Assembly: GCF_004210375.1 (NCBI RefSeq)
Contig: NC_134834.1
Span: 145,361,009 to 145,425,008 of the forward strand
Origin: Tachypleus tridentatus
Lineage: Eukaryota; Arthropoda; Merostomata; Xiphosura; Limulidae
DNA length: 64,000 nt
Reading direction: 5' to 3'
A program made the translations under genes and the position numbers. This document shows positions 61,548-64,000 of the stretch, piece after piece (the first letter of the stretch is position 1; each line of letters starts with the position of its first letter). The notes under the pieces are model-generated. The model was not told where the DNA came from and did not search any database. It saw only the letters and a program-made list of their open reading frames with translations.

Positions 61548-61793
61548 CTATGATATAATCTTTGAAAACGTATTCTTTAGCTCTATACATATGCCTCGAG
61601 GGTTCTGTGTTGGATTAAGCAATTTGATCATAGTGGTCAGTACATAAAAGATGAGGACGAACGTTACCACCGCCGAAATCTGATACGGCTTTGTTTGAGC
61701 ATTGTGGTATGAAAACAAGTTGTGTAGTTGTGCAAAAGTATTAGGACAAGTAAAAATTAGATTTTGAAATGTCATCATAAGGGCCATAAACAA
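61548..61793 (-). CDS. Hypothetical small membrane protein or exon
   Basis: This 81-codon frame has one clear hydrophobic segment (about residues 39-59: ISAVVTFVLIFYVLTTMIKL), followed by a polar tail, LNPTQNPRGICIELKN. The moderately CpG-containing codons and the single membrane span make it look more gene-like than its neighbours. An acceptor-like TTTTATAG lies a few bases before the ATG, so it may be an internal or terminal exon. No family is recognised. It lies between gypsy remnants, so a TE origin is possible. Confidence 0.3.
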   Translation of the reverse strand: MFMALMMTFQNLIFTCPNTFAQLHNLFSYHNAQTKPYQISAVVTFVLIFYVLTTMIKLLNPTQNPRGICIELKNTFSKIIS

Positions 61794-62259
61794 AGAAAAC
61801 TATAAAATATCTGAATGGTACATTACAGGATGTGAAGCTATACATCATAGAATTTCATAAGCAGTCATCTTTAAGGCAAAACGTAGAAAGCCTGATATCC
61901 AATGCTCATATAAGGATAACTTACTATAACGTTACTTACAAAAGATGTATAACCATAGTTGCAGAGGTCTTAGAGCTGATATATGAGATAACTTTTACGA
62001 TTTTATTGTTTAGTATCAAAATTTGTTCTCTAGTGTACGTCTTGAGTTAGGACTAAACAAATGAAATATCTCATAAGTTTGATAATGAAAATGCATCTCC
62101 AATGCATTATTTAGCCAAATGGTTCTCATTTGCAAAATAAGCTGAGGTTTTCAAAGAGATAGAAACTATGTAGGAAAATGGAGCAATAGAACCAAGAAGA
62201 GAATTACTAAAATCATGTGAACTATGCTGAAACTGAAAAGATCCAGGAAAGAAACTTTA

Positions 62260-62690
62260 AAGACAGCTAAAGCAGCAATATGTTTGGAACAATTCTTGAA
62301 ATAATTATTGTTGATGTGCTTGGTTCTTTGCCACAGAGTAATAGTCGGAATAAATACACCATGGTTGTGATGGAATATTTTACCAAATGGCCAGAAACAT
62401 ATGCAGATAATATAGTGAGGAAACTTGTCAATGAATTATTTTCAAGATTTTGGATGCCTATGGAAGTTTACCCAGATCAGAGATGAAACTTTTAAACAGA
62501 CTTGTTTGTGGATATGTATCAGATCCTGGAAATCCAAAAGACCAGAACAACAGTCCTCCATCAATTTTCTGGTAGCATGGCGGAGAGGTACGACCATACA
62601 CTTTTAAATCAGTTAGCCATTTATGTGGGTGAACATACAAAATGTGGGATTAAAATCATTCATTTCTACTTATAAATTATTAAACGGCAA
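62260..62690 (+). pseudogene. Ty3/gypsy integrase fragment
   Basis: IVDVLGSLPQSNSRNKYTMV, then VMEYFTKWPETYAD and LVNELFSRFWMPMEVYPDQR, is the integrase core with the first Asp (VDVLG) and the DQ region. After a frameshift, IQKTRTTVLHQFSGSM.ER (like HKTRTTPLHPQSDGMVER) and LLNQLAIYVGEH follow. It is broken by stops and flanking pol is missing. Confidence 0.8.
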
Positions 62691-63627
62691 TGTATGAAAC
62701 TACAGGCAACACGTCATAATAACTGACGTTTAGGAAAGAGTTTAACTTATCATTAGACCTTCTTTACTCACATCTTGAGGATAGTCACTCAGGAGAATCT
62801 CACTCAGAATATACAGAGACACTAAGGAATAACATTGATTAACACATTATTTTACTATGAAAGACTTAAAATCAACTAGTGATAAAATATTAACACTTAT
62901 AAGACTAGATTACATTGATGTGATATGTTATGACTGTACAATCTCTATCACAAAAAAGTATTAATTCCAAAGTTCAACAAGTATTAGTAAGGTTCATTTT
63001 TATACTGAAGAGCATCAATTATGTGGCTTTCAGAATTCAAAATGAAAAACAATCAAAGTCAAAGGTTATCTGCCTTGATAATCTTTGGAAGTAGGTTAAT
63101 GAGAGAATGGCGAGTTGGGTAACTTAATAGGAAAGTCAACCAGCTGAAAAGTCTATGGTTCTTATCGAGACCACGACCAAGGACAGAGTTACCAGTAAAT
63201 TCGCTCGACCATCTATCAAGGGAAAACTTCTCCAGTGACTGGAAAACATGTATTAAAAAGTACAATAGATTATCCCTTCTACACACCATAATCCGTAAAG
63301 AAAATGGCATGATAAATGTACTATTTAATGAATTATTTTACTTGTGTATTAAGATTGTTCAAGGAATTCACAATCCAGGAAAGGCAGTATTGTGAGCAAT
63401 TATTTTTTTTCTATTTTATTTTAGATATGTGTTTACTAGATGTAACTCAATTACATTATGGTGGTTATGATTACGTTATGATCTAGGAATATCATTTAAT
63501 AAGTGAAAATTAAGTAACTATACAAATATAAAAGTCATTGAATGAATGAGTTATTCAATTTAATACCACTTTGTGAGTGAAACAGTGAAAATTATTTGCA
63601 TCTACTTGTCTGCAATTAAGTTAATTT
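62691..63627. other. No supported gene
   Basis: The open frame at 63059-63310 (minus) has no recognisable motif. It may be more gypsy debris. Confidence 0.35.
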
Positions 63628-63702
63628 GTAAGTTAGGGACAGTTAGCGCAGATAGCCCTCGTGTAGCTTTGAGCGAAATTCAAAACAAACCACACCAAAC
63701 CA
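63628..63702 (+). mobile_element. SINE type A tail fragment
   Basis: Only AGGGACAGTTAGCGCAGATA through GCGAAATTCAAAACAAACC is present; a 3' fragment. Confidence 0.85.
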
Positions 63703-64000
63703 AATAAGAAATTATATTAAATAATATTTGTGAAGTTAGGCCTATATACTCTGCAGCAACGTTACTAAGGAATCAGGTAATTTTTTAACATTTCATGCAC
63801 TGAACTTAATGTTATGTTTTTTATATAATCTGAAAAGATCCACTCAACTACAGAACATGTTACAACAATTCATGTTGGAATAAAATTATTTAATTCAATC
63901 CAAGATGATGAATATTACTCAGACACTAAGTATATATTATAAAGAAAAAATTAGTTACATTTTAAAAATGAAATAAATTCAAGTTCTGAAATATTACATA

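Overview
The window is eukaryotic nuclear DNA from an arthropod-like animal. It is AT-rich and has long introns with GT-AG splice sites. It is crowded with tRNA-derived SINEs and decayed transposons. I suspect a chelicerate, possibly a horseshoe crab, because the dominant SINE resembles one I associate with those genomes; this is inference and needs a search. There is no prokaryotic signature, CRISPR array, rRNA gene or convincing functional tRNA gene.

One complete protein gene can be assembled by hand. It is an OTUD3-type deubiquitinase on the minus strand, with eight coding exons spread over about 21.5 kb (54029 down to 32579). All splice phases agree, giving a 398-residue protein with an OTU domain (Asp65, Cys68, His174), a UBA-like segment and the family's basic C-terminal tail. 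The first coding exon of a second, unidentified minus-strand gene lies at 14102-14257. It has a strong splice donor and an NRF1-like site upstream.

Region by region: 1-11 kb is repeat-rich, with a broken jockey/CR1-like LINE split by a MITE, six minus-strand SINEs, two copies of one transposase-tail MITE, a second MITE keeping a transposase head, and a decayed unknown reading frame. 11-18 kb holds a further MITE family (12809-13055), the orphan first exon and more SINEs. 18-22 kb holds a decayed copy of an uncharacterised invertebrate gene family recognised by SPDTD and TGCDTT-like motifs, interrupted by a SINE with a clear 12-bp target duplication. 22.5-25.6 kb holds an internally deleted Tc1-like element and an internally deleted mariner-like element. 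27.7-29.2 kb holds two inverted, 5'-truncated Penelope-like elements with GIY-YIG endonuclease sequence, one carrying a hammerhead-like RNA motif. 29.4-32 kb is SINE-rich. 32.6-54 kb is OTUD3, with few repeats in its introns apart from SINEs, a LINE fragment and tandem repeats. 55-64 kb holds SINEs and scattered Ty3/gypsy remnants (reverse transcriptase, a gag-like stretch, integrase).

The most interesting observations are: the tandem duplication across the OTUD3 exon 3 splice donor, which creates a 59-bp GT...AG segment; the inverted Penelope pair with its hammerhead-like motif; the perfect 21-bp hairpin inside one SINE; the decayed SPDTD/TGCDTT copy; and MITEs that each keep only one terminus of a related-looking transposase. 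No wholly new system is demonstrated.
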